This document shows positions 19,100 to 27,940 of a DNA stretch of 53,561 bases, one piece after another. Both the position numbers and the translations under genes were made by a program. This DNA comes from Candidatus Gastranaerophilales bacterium HUM_9 (GTDB lineage: Bacteria; Cyanobacteriota; Vampirovibrionia; Gastranaerophilales; Gastranaerophilaceae), in assembly GCA_002103075.1 (NCBI GenBank), contig DABG01000003.1, positions 1 to 53,561 on the forward strand, in the 5' to 3' direction. Numbering within the stretch: position 1 is the first letter of the stretch; every line of letters starts with the position of its first letter. Below the pieces are notes generated by a model. It saw nothing but the letters and a program-made list of their open reading frames with translations, was not told the origin of the DNA and ran no database searches.

Positions 19100-19235
19100 G
19101 TTTAGACATTAAATCTACGCAGGGATTCCGAAATAAATTCGGAATGACTGTTATTATTTAATTTTAGTCACACTGAACTTGTTTCAGGGTCTCCCTAACT
19201 TTTTTACATGGATTCCACGCTTGCTATCTTCTGTA
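19100..19235. repeat. Dispersed palindromic repeat cluster
   Basis: The gap between dnaK and the XRE gene (18875-19466) carries three adjacent pieces of a dispersed repeat family. They are GTTTAGACATTAAA then ACGCAGGGATTCCGAA...TTCGGAATGAC (19100-19148), an inverted copy of the CTGAAACAAGTTCAG variant (19168-19199), and the GATTCCACGCTTGC variant (19210-19224). The first 49 bases are nearly identical to an inverted copy at 51651-51700. The rest of the gap, 18900-19090, is plain AT-rich sequence without recognisable signals. Confidence 0.75.
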
Positions 19236-19357
19236 GTCACATTAAACGGATCTACAAATTCTATTATTGTAATTCGTTTTGTAGGTTTTACATTATTTGT
19301 AGTTGTTTCCCAAAAGAAAACTACTGAATTTTCGTCCAATTCACCTAATTTCTCACC
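19184..19357 (-). pseudogene. Coding remnant running into a repeat
   Basis: The minus strand has 57 open codons with clearly protein-like content (LGELDENSVVFFWETTTNN, then RITIIEFVDPFNVTTED). A TAG stop stands directly upstream and there is no ATG; a TTG at 19339 is the only candidate start. The last dozen residues (SKRGIHVKKLGRP) are encoded by the dispersed repeat itself. I read it as the remains of a gene whose 3' end was replaced by repeat sequence. A tiny functional gene is possible. The plus-strand open frame over the same bases looks like its shadow. Confidence 0.4.
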
Positions 19358-19466
19358 CTATAATATTTATTTTTATTCAATATAAAATAATAAACATCAG
19401 TATTTTAACCTTATAAATACTACCCGATAGTTTTTATTTTGTCAAACTATATTTTAAAATTAACGA

Positions 19467-19703
19467 ATGGGTAAACGAACATTCAAATATGACAAAATTC
19501 TTGTTAGAAAATTTGGAGAAAAGATTGTTTCACTACGAAAATCAGCAGGTTTAACTCAAGATGAACTTGCATTCAAAGTAAACATTTCGCCAAGTTATTT
19601 GAGTGCCATTGAACGTGGTATCAGCGACACAACAATTTCAACAGCTAAAAGGCTTGCCAAAGCATTTAATATAACACTTCCTGAATTATTTGAGTTCTCA
19701 TAA
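19467..19703 (+). CDS. XRE-family helix-turn-helix regulator (78 aa)
   Basis: A single Cro/C1-type DNA-binding domain fills the protein: KIVSLRKSAGLTQDELAFKV (helices 1-2), then NISPSYLSAIERGISDTTIS (recognition helix) and AKRLAKAFNITLPELFEF. It has no sensor domain, so it is likely a small repressor or activator. The ATG has no ribosome site (TAACGA precedes it); a TATATT box lies 13 bases upstream. Its end overlaps the convergent tlyA end by six bases. Single-domain XRE proteins of this kind occur both as housekeeping regulators and as antitoxin or phage regulators. No toxin partner is adjacent. Confidence 0.88.
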   Translation: MGKRTFKYDKILVRKFGEKIVSLRKSAGLTQDELAFKVNISPSYLSAIERGISDTTISTAKRLAKAFNITLPELFEFS

Positions 19704-20504
19704 CTCCTCGTGAGCTTGGTTTACGACTTCGTCCACATCTATATCAATATCCTCAACCCCAGTTGCAATATGTATTAAATATTCTATATTGCCCTTTGGT
19801 CCTTTTATTGAAGAAAACGTCAACCCCAAAACTCCATACCCTAAATCGTGCGAACAATCAATAACATTCTTTATAACTTGGGCATGGACAGATTTATCTC
19901 GTACAACCCCGCCTTTTTCCACAAACTCTTTGCCTGCTTCAAATTGAGGCTTTATTAAACATATCATTTCATTAAAATTATCTGCCAATAATCGCTTTAA
20001 ATTAGGTAGAACTCTACACAAAGAAATGAACGACATATCAGAAACCAATAAATCAGCAATCGATTCACCCTCAGAATAAATATCCTCTCTTGAACATATC
20101 TTCAAATTGGTTTTTTCAACAGTCTTAACTCTTTCATCTGAACGCAATTTCCAAGAAAACTGACCATATCCAACATCTACAGAATAAACAAACTTTGCAC
20201 CCCTCTGCAACAAACAGTCTGTAAACCCACCAGTTGAAGCACCAGCATCTAAGCAAATTCTACCCTCTGGACTAAAACCAAAACTATCCAACGCTTTTTG
20301 AAGTTTAAACCCACCCCTAGAAACATAAGGCATAGATTTAACAACAAACTCATACTCTTTTTCAGGGTTTAATTGATATCCAGCCTTTGTTATAACCTCA
20401 TCATTGACCTTAACCTGACCTGCTAAAATAGATGCAGAAGCCTTACTTTTTGTTTCAAAGTACCCTAAATCTACTAAAATTTTATCAAGTCTTTCTTTTG
20501 CCAT
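19698..20504 (-). CDS. tlyA: TlyA-family rRNA methyltransferase (S4 domain)
   Basis: Predicted 2'-O-methyltransferase acting on ribosomal RNA. Residues 4-65 form an S4 RNA-binding domain (RLDKILVDLGYFETKSKASA, then ILAGQVKVNDEVI). An FtsJ-like Rossmann domain follows, with the S-adenosylmethionine loop CLDAGASTGGFTDCLLQRGA. Residues fitting the catalytic K-D-K-E set are visible in GGFKLQKAL, SDMSFISL, LIKPQFEAG and NIEYLIHI. The length (268) is typical. It is the last gene of the HEAT-queC-tatD run, 44 bases after tatD, and lacks a strong ribosome site. The family is sometimes called hemolysin A, but the methylase role is better supported. Confidence 0.92.
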   Translation of the reverse strand: MAKERLDKILVDLGYFETKSKASASILAGQVKVNDEVITKAGYQLNPEKEYEFVVKSMPYVSRGGFKLQKALDSFGFSPEGRICLDAGASTGGFTDCLLQRGAKFVYSVDVGYGQFSWKLRSDERVKTVEKTNLKICSREDIYSEGESIADLLVSDMSFISLCRVLPNLKRLLADNFNEMICLIKPQFEAGKEFVEKGGVVRDKSVHAQVIKNVIDCSHDLGYGVLGLTFSSIKGPKGNIEYLIHIATGVEDIDIDVDEVVNQAHEEL

Positions 20505-20548
20505 AACTATTAAGTCCCAAAAACTTTATTAATCATACCCACTACCAA

Positions 20549-21307
20549 TTATATTCCAAACACCATTTCTGCGTTCTTTGTCGTTGCCTCAATAACCTCT
20601 TTAACATCAATGCCCTTAAGTTTTGCAATCTCATCTGCAACATATCGAACATAAGCAGGTTGATTCTCTTTTCCCCTAAAAGGAACCGGCGTTAAATATG
20701 GCGAATCCGTTTCTAACATCAATCTATCAAGTGGTACATCTTTTGCAACTTCTTTTGTTTTAACAGCATTTTTAAAAGTTACAACACCACCTAATGCTAT
20801 ATACCAACCCTGTTTTAAACATTCTCTTGCAAACTCAACACTTCCTGAAAAACAATGAAAAACAACATCAGAGGTCTTATTATATTCAACCAAAATATCA
20901 AAAACGTCTTTATGAGCCTCTCTATCATGTATTTCAATCGGCAATCCCAATTCATTTGCCAACTTAACCTGTTTTATAAAAATATCTTTTTGTTCATCAA
21001 CAAAACTCTTATCCCAATAATAATCAAGTCCAATTTCACCAATAGAAACAACTTTTTTATTCTTAGCAAACTCTCTTATATCATCTAAAATTCCATCATG
21101 CCAGTTTTTTGCTTCAGTAGGAAAAATTCCCATCATACAATAAACATCTTCATAAGAATTTGCAATATCTAAAATCTTTTGAAAATATTCAGTTTCAACA
21201 GCGGGAATAATAATCTTTTTAATCCCGTTTTCTTTTGCATTCTTTATAATCACATCCCAGTCTTCATACATATCGAGATGTGCGTGTGTATCAATCAAAT
21301 AACTCAT
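20549..21307 (-). CDS. tatD: TatD-family metal-dependent DNase
   Basis: Amidohydrolase-fold nuclease involved in DNA repair or turnover. All metal sites of the family are visible in the 252 residues: DTHAHLD (residues 6-12), EIGLDYYWDKS near 96, PIEIHDREAH near 130, VVFHCFSGS near 155 and LMLETDSPYLTPVPFRGKEN near 203. The start ATG follows the stop of the upstream gene after one base, so translation is probably coupled. The residue numbering and length are typical of TatD/YcfH proteins. Confidence 0.94.
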   Translation of the reverse strand: MSYLIDTHAHLDMYEDWDVIIKNAKENGIKKIIIPAVETEYFQKILDIANSYEDVYCMMGIFPTEAKNWHDGILDDIREFAKNKKVVSIGEIGLDYYWDKSFVDEQKDIFIKQVKLANELGLPIEIHDREAHKDVFDILVEYNKTSDVVFHCFSGSVEFARECLKQGWYIALGGVVTFKNAVKTKEVAKDVPLDRLMLETDSPYLTPVPFRGKENQPAYVRYVADEIAKLKGIDVKEVIEATTKNAEMVFGI

Positions 21308-21308
21308 C

Positions 21309-21872
21309 TTAATTCATTCCTGTAGGTGCTAAGTTTTTTTGAACCTGATATGACGGAGTCGAACTAACAGGTTTTGGTGCTGATGTGTGCGTAGCCTGTG
21401 CTGGAACAGAAACTGTTTTTGATTGAGTAGTCTGTTTTGGGGTAGCACTAGGAACACTCACTGATTTTTGAGCATTTGAATATGTTTGGCTATAAGGTTG
21501 AGTTTGTTGTGTTTGATTATAGCCATAAGACTGCTGATATTGACCTTTATAAGAGTTATCAGTAGGTGTTTCTATCTTTTTATCATAATTATCTATTGTA
21601 TTTTTCTTTACTTCATTTACAGACAAACTTCCATTATCTTCCATCTGTATAAGTCTAAGACGACTATCAATAAGGTGTTTAACACCTAATCCTGATTCTT
21701 TTATATCACCTTCATCATTTTCTCCAATAGTTGTATCAACACTAAGAGTTAAATGTGTTGCTACAATTATAAAGAATACAGCCATTAACAAAAATGCACC
21801 GACAAACAACTTTGCATAACTCGGCTTTTCTTCTTCTCTTTTCTTCATATATTTTTTATAATATTGACTCAT
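21309..21872 (-). CDS. Single-pass membrane protein with Q/S/T/P-rich tail (187 aa)
   Basis: I do not recognise a family. A basic N-terminus (YYKKYMKKREEEKPSYAK) precedes one hydrophobic segment (LFVGAFLLMAVFFIIVATHL, residues 22-41), so the orientation is probably cytoplasmic N-terminus. Residues 45-95 are mildly charged. From about residue 105 the chain is low-complexity, rich in Gln, Ser, Thr, Tyr and Pro (QQSYGYNQTQQTQPYSQTYS). It resembles in layout FtsN- or SPOR-type envelope proteins, but I see no SPOR domain. It lies in the queC-tatD operon with gaps of two and one base to its neighbours. Confidence 0.75.
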   Translation of the reverse strand: MSQYYKKYMKKREEEKPSYAKLFVGAFLLMAVFFIIVATHLTLSVDTTIGENDEGDIKESGLGVKHLIDSRLRLIQMEDNGSLSVNEVKKNTIDNYDKKIETPTDNSYKGQYQQSYGYNQTQQTQPYSQTYSNAQKSVSVPSATPKQTTQSKTVSVPAQATHTSAPKPVSSTPSYQVQKNLAPTGMN

Positions 21873-21874
21873 TT

Positions 21875-22429
21875 TTATACTCCACGCACTTTTGTACTAG
21901 CAAGAACAATATCATCTAATTCATCTGAATATCGTTTCATAATTGTTTTTGCAAATTCTCTTATATCAACTATTCCTAATTCACTTGTCAAACCTGATGC
22001 ACAAACCGGAGCGCCAGTTGAATCAATGTTCAAACCTGTGTGAATGAGAATAGAGGTTTGTGATTTTGTTGCAATTGAAACTGACAATTTTTTGTTATCA
22101 ATCATTAAATCATCGCCTTTTCTAACAACAAAAATCCCTCGTTTTTCTAGTTCTTCTTTGATTATACAAATCAATAATCTTTGCCTGAATACACCTTCAA
22201 CAAGATTAACATTAAATTGTTCAGTGATAAAACTCAACATATACTTACTGTAAATAGGTTCATTATTTATAACGTCCTCAATATCAACCATTTCTGTAAG
22301 TTTAACTTCACATTCTCCACAAAACGCTACTATTGCATCACCTTGCAATTTATAATTTTTATAAATCCAATGAGGTGCTAATTGTGAACCTATGTACTTT
22401 ACTTCTTCATCTAAATATTTTGTAATCAT
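21875..22429 (-). CDS. DUF366 family protein
   Basis: The sequence matches what I know of DUF366, a small family of unknown function found in archaea and scattered bacteria: MITKYLDEEVKYIGSQLAPH at the N-terminus, then HWIYKNYKLQGDAIVAFCG, DIEDVINNEPIYSKYMLSF, and near the end SIATKSQTSILIHTGLN and GAPVCASGLTSELGI. The length (184) fits the family. The gene starts two bases after queC, which suggests co-expression with queuosine or archaeosine-type base synthesis. A role tied to a modified nucleobase or nucleotide is an inference from this position only. Confidence 0.75.
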   Translation of the reverse strand: MITKYLDEEVKYIGSQLAPHWIYKNYKLQGDAIVAFCGECEVKLTEMVDIEDVINNEPIYSKYMLSFITEQFNVNLVEGVFRQRLLICIIKEELEKRGIFVVRKGDDLMIDNKKLSVSIATKSQTSILIHTGLNIDSTGAPVCASGLTSELGIVDIREFAKTIMKRYSDELDDIVLASTKVRGV

Positions 22430-22431
22430 AA

Positions 22432-23100
22432 TTAAAATAACCGTTCTATTAAATCGTAAGCCTTATTATATTCTAAAGCATATAATAAATGTTTGCAAGA
22501 CTCACACTTGCCACAATGTTTTTTATTTCCTGTATCCCCATTATAACAACTCATCACCATATCTAAAGGTATTGAATTGTCTAACGCAAATTTTACTATA
22601 TCATTTTTATCATAATTAATCAATGGTGCAACAACTTTAACACCAACCATCGTTGAATATTTAAAACTTTCATTTATCCCATCGATAAATTCTTGAGTAT
22701 TATCAGAGAAGGTCTGTCCTTCCTCTTTGTTTGCACCGATTATTATGTGTGAGTAATCATAACTATCAGCATAAGAAGCTGCAATATTCAAAAACAAACC
22801 GTTTCTATTTGGAACCCAAACAGCTTTTGCACTTTCTTCTGTTCCATAAATATCAGTAGGCACTTCATCATCACCGACAACAGATGTGTGAGTAATATTC
22901 TTAAGAAATTCAAGTTCAATAATTTCGTGTTTTAACCCATAATATTTTGCAATCTCATTTGATGCAGCAACCTCTTTTTCTAAAGATTTTTGACCATAAT
23001 CAAATGTTAAAGCAAGCTCTATATTATATTCTTCTTTAGCCAAACCTAAAGACACTAAAGAATCTAAGCCACCTGAAAGAAGTACTATTGATTTATTCAT
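22432..23100 (-). CDS. queC: 7-cyano-7-deazaguanine synthase
   Basis: ATP-dependent conversion of 7-carboxy-7-deazaguanine to preQ0 in the queuosine pathway. The ATP PP-loop SGGLDSL is at residues 9-15. The zinc site near the C-terminus is complete (MSCYNGDTGNKKHCGKCESC, four cysteines). YGTEESAKAVWVPNRNGLFL and IIIGANKEEGQTFSDNTQEF are family-typical. I choose the ATG at 23100 (MNKSIVLLSGG, 222 residues), because AGGA sits five bases before it; the upstream ATGs add residues that no QueC has. It overlaps the HEAT gene by eight bases. No queD, queE or folE is in the window. Confidence 0.93.
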   Translation of the reverse strand: MNKSIVLLSGGLDSLVSLGLAKEEYNIELALTFDYGQKSLEKEVAASNEIAKYYGLKHEIIELEFLKNITHTSVVGDDEVPTDIYGTEESAKAVWVPNRNGLFLNIAASYADSYDYSHIIIGANKEEGQTFSDNTQEFIDGINESFKYSTMVGVKVVAPLINYDKNDIVKFALDNSIPLDMVMSCYNGDTGNKKHCGKCESCKHLLYALEYNKAYDLIERLF

Positions 23101-24049
23101 CATCTTCCTCGTTTTCATATTCATTTATAAGTTCTTGAGCTTCTTCTTTCAACACCTGCGGATAATCAGGATTTGTAAGAACTTCATCTAAAACTTCTCT
23201 ACCCTCTAAATTATAAAGTGCTATTAGAGCATTCTTTTTAACTTCGTCATCATCATCAGTTAAAACAGTTCTAATAAGCTCAATAGCTTCTTCTTCACCT
23301 GTATTCATAAGTGCTTCTATTGCATTTATACGCACCATAGGTGAAGTGTCGTACAAAGATCGCTTTAATGCTTTAAAAATCTTCCTATCAGATACATTTA
23401 ACTTTCCTAATGCCTCAATAATACGTTCTTTCAAAAAAGAAAACTTATCTAAAAATCCTTGTTTTGCATCAAGAATTGATATTAACGGATCAACTGCACT
23501 TGTATCACCTAATAAACCAAGTGCAGATACAGCTGACTCTTTTAAGTACACAGATTTTTCTTCTTCATCTTGCATAACATCAATCAACGGTGCAACAGCG
23601 TATTTATTTCCAATTTTACCTAACGCATCAGCACAAGCAAGACGAACCTTGTAATTTTCATTTTTGTTATTCAAACAATACAACAACGAACCAACCGCTG
23701 ATGTATCCTTAATATTAACAATAGCTTTTGTACACATAACACGTACATTTATCATATCATCTTGATCATAAGGAGTATTTTCAAGATTAATACGCATAAG
23801 TAAAATATTAGTTAAAACCGCTAATGATGACTTGTCTCGATACTTATCAGAAAGTGCAATAAGTTTCATCAAAACTTTTGGGTTATAAACTTTGCCCATT
23901 AAATAGTTATAAATCTGAATAAGCTCTTCATCAGTATAGTTGTCAGATAGATTGATTAAATTTTCAATAAGAACTTCGGCATCAACTTCCGTTCCGATAC
24001 CACAAGTCTGTATAACTAAATCTAAATCTAAACCATTATCATTACTCAC
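23093..24049 (-). CDS. HEAT-repeat protein (318 aa)
   Basis: An all-helical repeat scaffold, probably for protein-protein contact. From residue about 65 onward there are several HEAT or PBS-lyase-type repeats. Clear examples are VRLACADALGKIGNKYAVAP, LKESAVSALGLLGDTSAVDP, VRINAIEALMNTGEEEAIEL and VKKNALIALYNLEGREVLDE. Residues 1-60 are acidic and helical, and the tail is very acidic (NEYENEEDDE). No catalytic motif is seen. GGGGTG lies nine bases before the ATG. It heads the six-gene minus-strand operon and overlaps queC. HEAT-like repeats occur in phycobilin lyases of cyanobacteria, but nothing here points to pigment work. Confidence 0.82.
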   Translation of the reverse strand: MSNDNGLDLDLVIQTCGIGTEVDAEVLIENLINLSDNYTDEELIQIYNYLMGKVYNPKVLMKLIALSDKYRDKSSLAVLTNILLMRINLENTPYDQDDMINVRVMCTKAIVNIKDTSAVGSLLYCLNNKNENYKVRLACADALGKIGNKYAVAPLIDVMQDEEEKSVYLKESAVSALGLLGDTSAVDPLISILDAKQGFLDKFSFLKERIIEALGKLNVSDRKIFKALKRSLYDTSPMVRINAIEALMNTGEEEAIELIRTVLTDDDDEVKKNALIALYNLEGREVLDEVLTNPDYPQVLKEEAQELINEYENEEDDE

Positions 24050-24195
24050 ACCCCTACTTTACAATAAATATAGGTTATAATCAAAAAAAATCTAATTGTT
24101 ACCATGTTTTGTAAACAAATGTAAATACTAGTCTTTATATCATAAAGTTTTTTAACAAATTGCCGTTATCCATGCAGAATACAGAAAGGTTGTAA

Positions 24196-27100
24196 ATGGC
24201 AAATTCAAACGAAATGAGATTAGGAAGATTTGGCCGTGAGGGCGAAATTAACCTAAACAATATAAAAGAAGGTTTGGAAAGTAAAGATTTAGAAAATCTT
24301 TCATCTAAGGCAGCCAATATTTTTCGTGCTTATGACATAAATAATAACAACACTCTTGATAAGAACGAAATCGCAATGATTTTGAAAGATGTTAAAAAGT
24401 ATGCCAAACACGGTAAAAACAACATATTTTCTGAACGAGAAGCAAGAAAACTATTAAAAGAAAATAACATTCAAAACGCTGATGTAGAATCTTATTTTGA
24501 ATTATTAAAACAAATAGAAACAAAAACTTTAAACAGCACAGACACAATTGAACATCAAGAAATTCCAAATAATGAACCAACTGAACAACCAGTTATTCAA
24601 GAGCCGGAAACACCACCTTCTCAAACACCACATCAAGAAGAAGAAAATCCTCAAACAGTTCAAGAAAACGATAATGAAAACCAAACTGTTCAACAAAACG
24701 ATAACGAAAACCAAACTGTTCAACAAAATAATCAGCCTCAAGAAGAAGCTAAAAAAGATATAATTACTTACGCAAAAGAAGGTGAAACTTTTGATGCAAC
24801 CGCTCAAAGACTAGGTTTTAAAAAAGGCACAGCAGAATATGAAGCATTTGTCAAAGCTAACCAAAAAGCGAAAGATAGAAAATGGTTTATGGTTGGTGAG
24901 GGCGTAATAATTCCACCATCTATTCAAAACAAAGTTTCTAATGACAATTTATTATCTGAAAAAGACGGATTGGCAGAAGTTGAAAAGTGGAAAGCTAGAC
25001 AATCTACAAAGCGTACTAACTCTAGTCACGCAAACAATTCTGGCAGTACAACTACTTCAACACATTCATCTGGAACAATTCCACAATCTTATCTAATAAA
25101 CAGTACCTATGTTAAACCTACTTTACCTGTAGGGTCTAAAGGGAAAACTAGTTCTGCTTCACCAGTAAAATCCGATAATAAAGTTAAAACATCAAAGCCA
25201 GCTAAGTCAAACAACGCTCAAAAACCAGATACAACGTTAAAAGCTGACGCAAAAGAAAAAATAGATTTTTTAAAACAAAATGGCTATACATATACGGTTT
25301 CAGGTGATTCTTCGAAAGGTTTCACTGTAAACATTACTGCTGGAAAAGATTTAACTAATAGAAAAATATATAATATCAATTTTAAATACGATAAGAACGG
25401 CAAATTTTTATCAAAAGTTGAAAAATTCAATAATGGTCAAATCACTGAAACAAAACCAGAAAACGGAAAACGAGTAACCAAAACCGTTCAAAAAGCTGCT
25501 GCACCAAAAGTACAATCATTACAAGCAAACTTACAAAAAACACATAAAGGAAATTCACACCTTGAATACGATTCAGCCTCAAAAAAATGGATATGCGTAC
25601 AAACTGGTGTAAAAGTAAAAGGTAGCAAAGTTCGTGAAATTAGAACAACCTTAAATAATTCTAGTTGGCAATCAAAAATGACTAATGCCGATAAAGAAGC
25701 CTACAGAAAATCTCATATGAACACAATGAAGAAAATTTCATCATTTTTCAATAAACTTACTATGGGTGCAGTCGGGACCGATTACAAACAAGAAAATGAA
25801 AACAAATTAGACCCTAATAAAGCGACAGACAAAGATTATTACGCTTCTCAACAAATAACTTATGATAATGGACGAGTTACCCAAACATCATATCATCAAG
25901 GTTCAGAGTCAGGAATTAAAAACATAAAAAACAGTGCTACTCAAAAACCTAAATCTAAAAAAGAAACATTAAGAACAGCTACTAAAATTTCATTTAATCT
26001 ACCTGCGAACGCACCAAAAACTGCGAAAAAATTCACAGGAACATTAGCTGATAACAAAACAAAAGCTAACTTGATGAAAGACTTAAAAATAGACAATGAC
26101 TTGTATAATGACATGGCACAGACAGCTGTCGGTATTGCTGCACACGAAATGGACGGTACAAACTGGGGAGAAAACCCAACTTCAAGACTTAAAATGAAAA
26201 ATATGTTGCAAGAATTTGACAAAAATGGTGATGGCATAATTTCAGAAAAAGAACGTCCAACCGGTTCACCATCAGATTTAGCAGGACATCACGTATCTTA
26301 TGGTGTTACACAAATTAAATATGCAACTTATGCGAAGATTGATGAAGTCAATAAACTATTCAAAAAATATGGTATAAAATCAGCAAAAGACCTTAACGAC
26401 CCTAAAAAATCAGCTGTTGCAACTATGATTGTACTAGCTTACATAAACAAAACCCAAATACAACGAAATGATGTTCAAAATGGAATAGAACAATGCCAAG
26501 GAACAGTTGCTACACTAAAAGGTTACAAATTATCAGACAAAGGATATGCTGAAAAATCTGCTGACGGCAGTTCTGAAAGCTGGACAAACGAAGTAACATT
26601 ACAAGACGCTTTATCATTAGCGTGGAACACTGGAAACACTAATGCAATCAAAAAAGGTTATTTTAAACCAACAGTATGGAAATATACTAACGGCGTTAGA
26701 AAACAAGTTAATGCATACAAACTTAGCGAAGATTCTGCTTCTCGTAAGAAAGCAGAAGAGCTTGAAAAGATATACAAAGTACAAGATGCAGAACGAGCAG
26801 ATCAAACAAGAGTATTTAAAAATAACACAAATAGAGGTGAACACGGCTCTGTAGTATTCTTACCTGCAATGTATGACGACAAAGATAAACACTTAAATAC
26901 AAAACAAGAACGTGAAAAACTAGCACAAATACTAACTAAAAATGGCGTTTCAAAAGATTATATAACCCAACTAACAACCGCAATGGCAAACGGTGAATTG
27001 TCTTTTGACTTCGGATTAAGACAATCTGAGATGGAATCAATGAGAAATGGCGACGTCAAATTGATACTTGTTCACCTCAACAAACTAAAATCTACAGTAA

Positions 27101-27915
27101 ATAAAGACTCTAAAATCAATACAACAGACGGTATTGATAAAAATGAAGCCAAACGCCTTGCTACAAAACATTCAAAAGAAATATTCAAAGCAGAAAACGA
27201 CTACAAACGAGCATACTTAACAAACCACGCTCAAATTTATAACACAACAGGTTCTAAAAATGTCTTAACCTCAATGTCTAAAGGAGTTAAAGACGTAACA
27301 TACTTTGATGAGGATAGCAAAACATATAGACGTAGAGGATTCCACCACGAACAATCAAAAGGCGTAAACACAAAAACAACAACAGGCCATATATCACAAC
27401 AAGAAAATATACTTGCAACATCAGCACACAATTACGTAAAAACAACAAACCCACATAATACTAATAGTGGCAACTGTTTAACTGGGGTAAAAAATGCTAT
27501 GAAAAACGCAGGTATTGATGTTAGCGACATGGTAAAATACGGTTCTGTTCCAAAGAACGTCAAAAACTGGTTTGATGTTCATTCTGAAATGTTCACTCCT
27601 ATTAGATATGTCAAAGTAGGCGAAAACAAAGGACGTGATATTGTTGAATCAGACATAAGAAACTTGCCAGCTGGCTATATTGTAATCTTTATACCAGAAG
27701 CTATTAGCAAATATTCTTCACTTGAGGGACACATTGCAATTACAAACGGTAACGGTCAAGGATTAGCTGATGCTAGTGATAATATGCAATGGGCAGATTA
27801 TGAGTCAAATAGAGGAGGTCGAGGAAAAGGTGAACACGGTACCTTCTTTATTTACAAACTTTCTGATAACTGGGAAGTCGGCGCAGATGGTAAACTTAAA
27901 CTAAAAGGTAAATAA
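24196..27915 (+). CDS. EF-hand/LysM-like cell-wall hydrolase with CHAP/NlpC-like C-terminus (1239 aa)
   Basis: A large multidomain protein, probably acting on peptidoglycan. In order: an EF-hand loop DINNNNTLDKNE (residues 47-58), then a Gln/Glu/Asn linker (110-185) with an internal duplication. A LysM-like domain follows (YAKEGETFDATAQRLGFKKG, about 192-250), then a Ser/Thr/Lys-rich spacer. A lysozyme/transglycosylase-like region (AAHEMDGTNWGE near 649) contains a second EF-hand (DKNGDGIISEKE, about 675) and HVSYGVTQIKYATYAK. The C-terminal cysteine-peptidase-like domain has GNCLTGVKNAM (about 1093), GHIAITNGNGQG (about 1179) and DASDNMQW. I see no classical signal peptide, so secretion, if any, is non-standard. 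AAAGG lies six bases before the ATG. It is divergent from the HEAT operon. Confidence 0.82.
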   Translation: MANSNEMRLGRFGREGEINLNNIKEGLESKDLENLSSKAANIFRAYDINNNNTLDKNEIAMILKDVKKYAKHGKNNIFSEREARKLLKENNIQNADVESYFELLKQIETKTLNSTDTIEHQEIPNNEPTEQPVIQEPETPPSQTPHQEEENPQTVQENDNENQTVQQNDNENQTVQQNNQPQEEAKKDIITYAKEGETFDATAQRLGFKKGTAEYEAFVKANQKAKDRKWFMVGEGVIIPPSIQNKVSNDNLLSEKDGLAEVEKWKARQSTKRTNSSHANNSGSTTTSTHSSGTIPQSYLINSTYVKPTLPVGSKGKTSSASPVKSDNKVKTSKPAKSNNAQKPDTTLKADAKEKIDFLKQNGYTYTVSGDSSKGFTVNITAGKDLTNRKIYNINFKYDKNGKFLSKVEKFNNGQITETKPENGKRVTKTVQKAAAPKVQSLQANLQKTHKGNSHLEYDSASKKWICVQTGVKVKGSKVREIRTTLNNSSWQSKMTNADKEAYRKSHMNTMKKISSFFNKLTMGAVGTDYKQENENKLDPNKATDKDYYASQQITYDNGRVTQTSYHQGSESGIKNIKNSATQKPKSKKETLRTATKISFNLPANAPKTAKKFTGTLADNKTKANLMKDLKIDNDLYNDMAQTAVGIAAHEMDGTNWGENPTSRLKMKNMLQEFDKNGDGIISEKERPTGSPSDLAGHHVSYGVTQIKYATYAKIDEVNKLFKKYGIKSAKDLNDPKKSAVATMIVLAYINKTQIQRNDVQNGIEQCQGTVATLKGYKLSDKGYAEKSADGSSESWTNEVTLQDALSLAWNTGNTNAIKKGYFKPTVWKYTNGVRKQVNAYKLSEDSASRKKAEELEKIYKVQDAERADQTRVFKNNTNRGEHGSVVFLPAMYDDKDKHLNTKQEREKLAQILTKNGVSKDYITQLTTAMANGELSFDFGLRQSEMESMRNGDVKLILVHLNKLKSTVNKDSKINTTDGIDKNEAKRLATKHSKEIFKAENDYKRAYLTNHAQIYNTTGSKNVLTSMSKGVKDVTYFDEDSKTYRRRGFHHEQSKGVNTKTTTGHISQQENILATSAHNYVKTTNPHNTNSGNCLTGVKNAMKNAGIDVSDMVKYGSVPKNVKNWFDVHSEMFTPIRYVKVGENKGRDIVESDIRNLPAGYIVIFIPEAISKYSSLEGHIAITNGNGQGLADASDNMQWADYESNRGGRGKGEHGTFFIYKLSDNWEVGADGKLKLKGK
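24665..24724 (+). repeat. 30-base tandem duplication inside the hydrolase gene
   Basis: Two adjacent 30-base units differ at a single position (GATAATG versus GATAACG) and encode NDNENQTVQQ twice in the linker. The near identity suggests a recent duplication or slippage event in a low-constraint region. Confidence 0.9.
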
Positions 27916-27940
27916 AATCCGACTAAATGACAGAATATAA

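Noticed and set aside
19179..19385. 68-codon plus-strand open frame between repeats
   Set aside because: It is the reverse shadow of the more protein-like minus-strand remnant and starts inside a repeat.
19698..20504. TlyA as a hemolysin
   Set aside because: The S4 plus FtsJ-like methyltransferase architecture supports rRNA methylation; no pore-forming feature is visible.
22044..22619. Three plus-strand open frames of 66-75 codons opposite queC and DUF366
   Set aside because: Antisense shadows with no ribosome sites and low-complexity Ile/Asn/Thr-rich products.
23093..24049. HEAT protein as a phycobilin lyase
   Set aside because: Only the generic helical repeat is shared; there are no phycobiliprotein genes and no lyase-specific residues that I can see.
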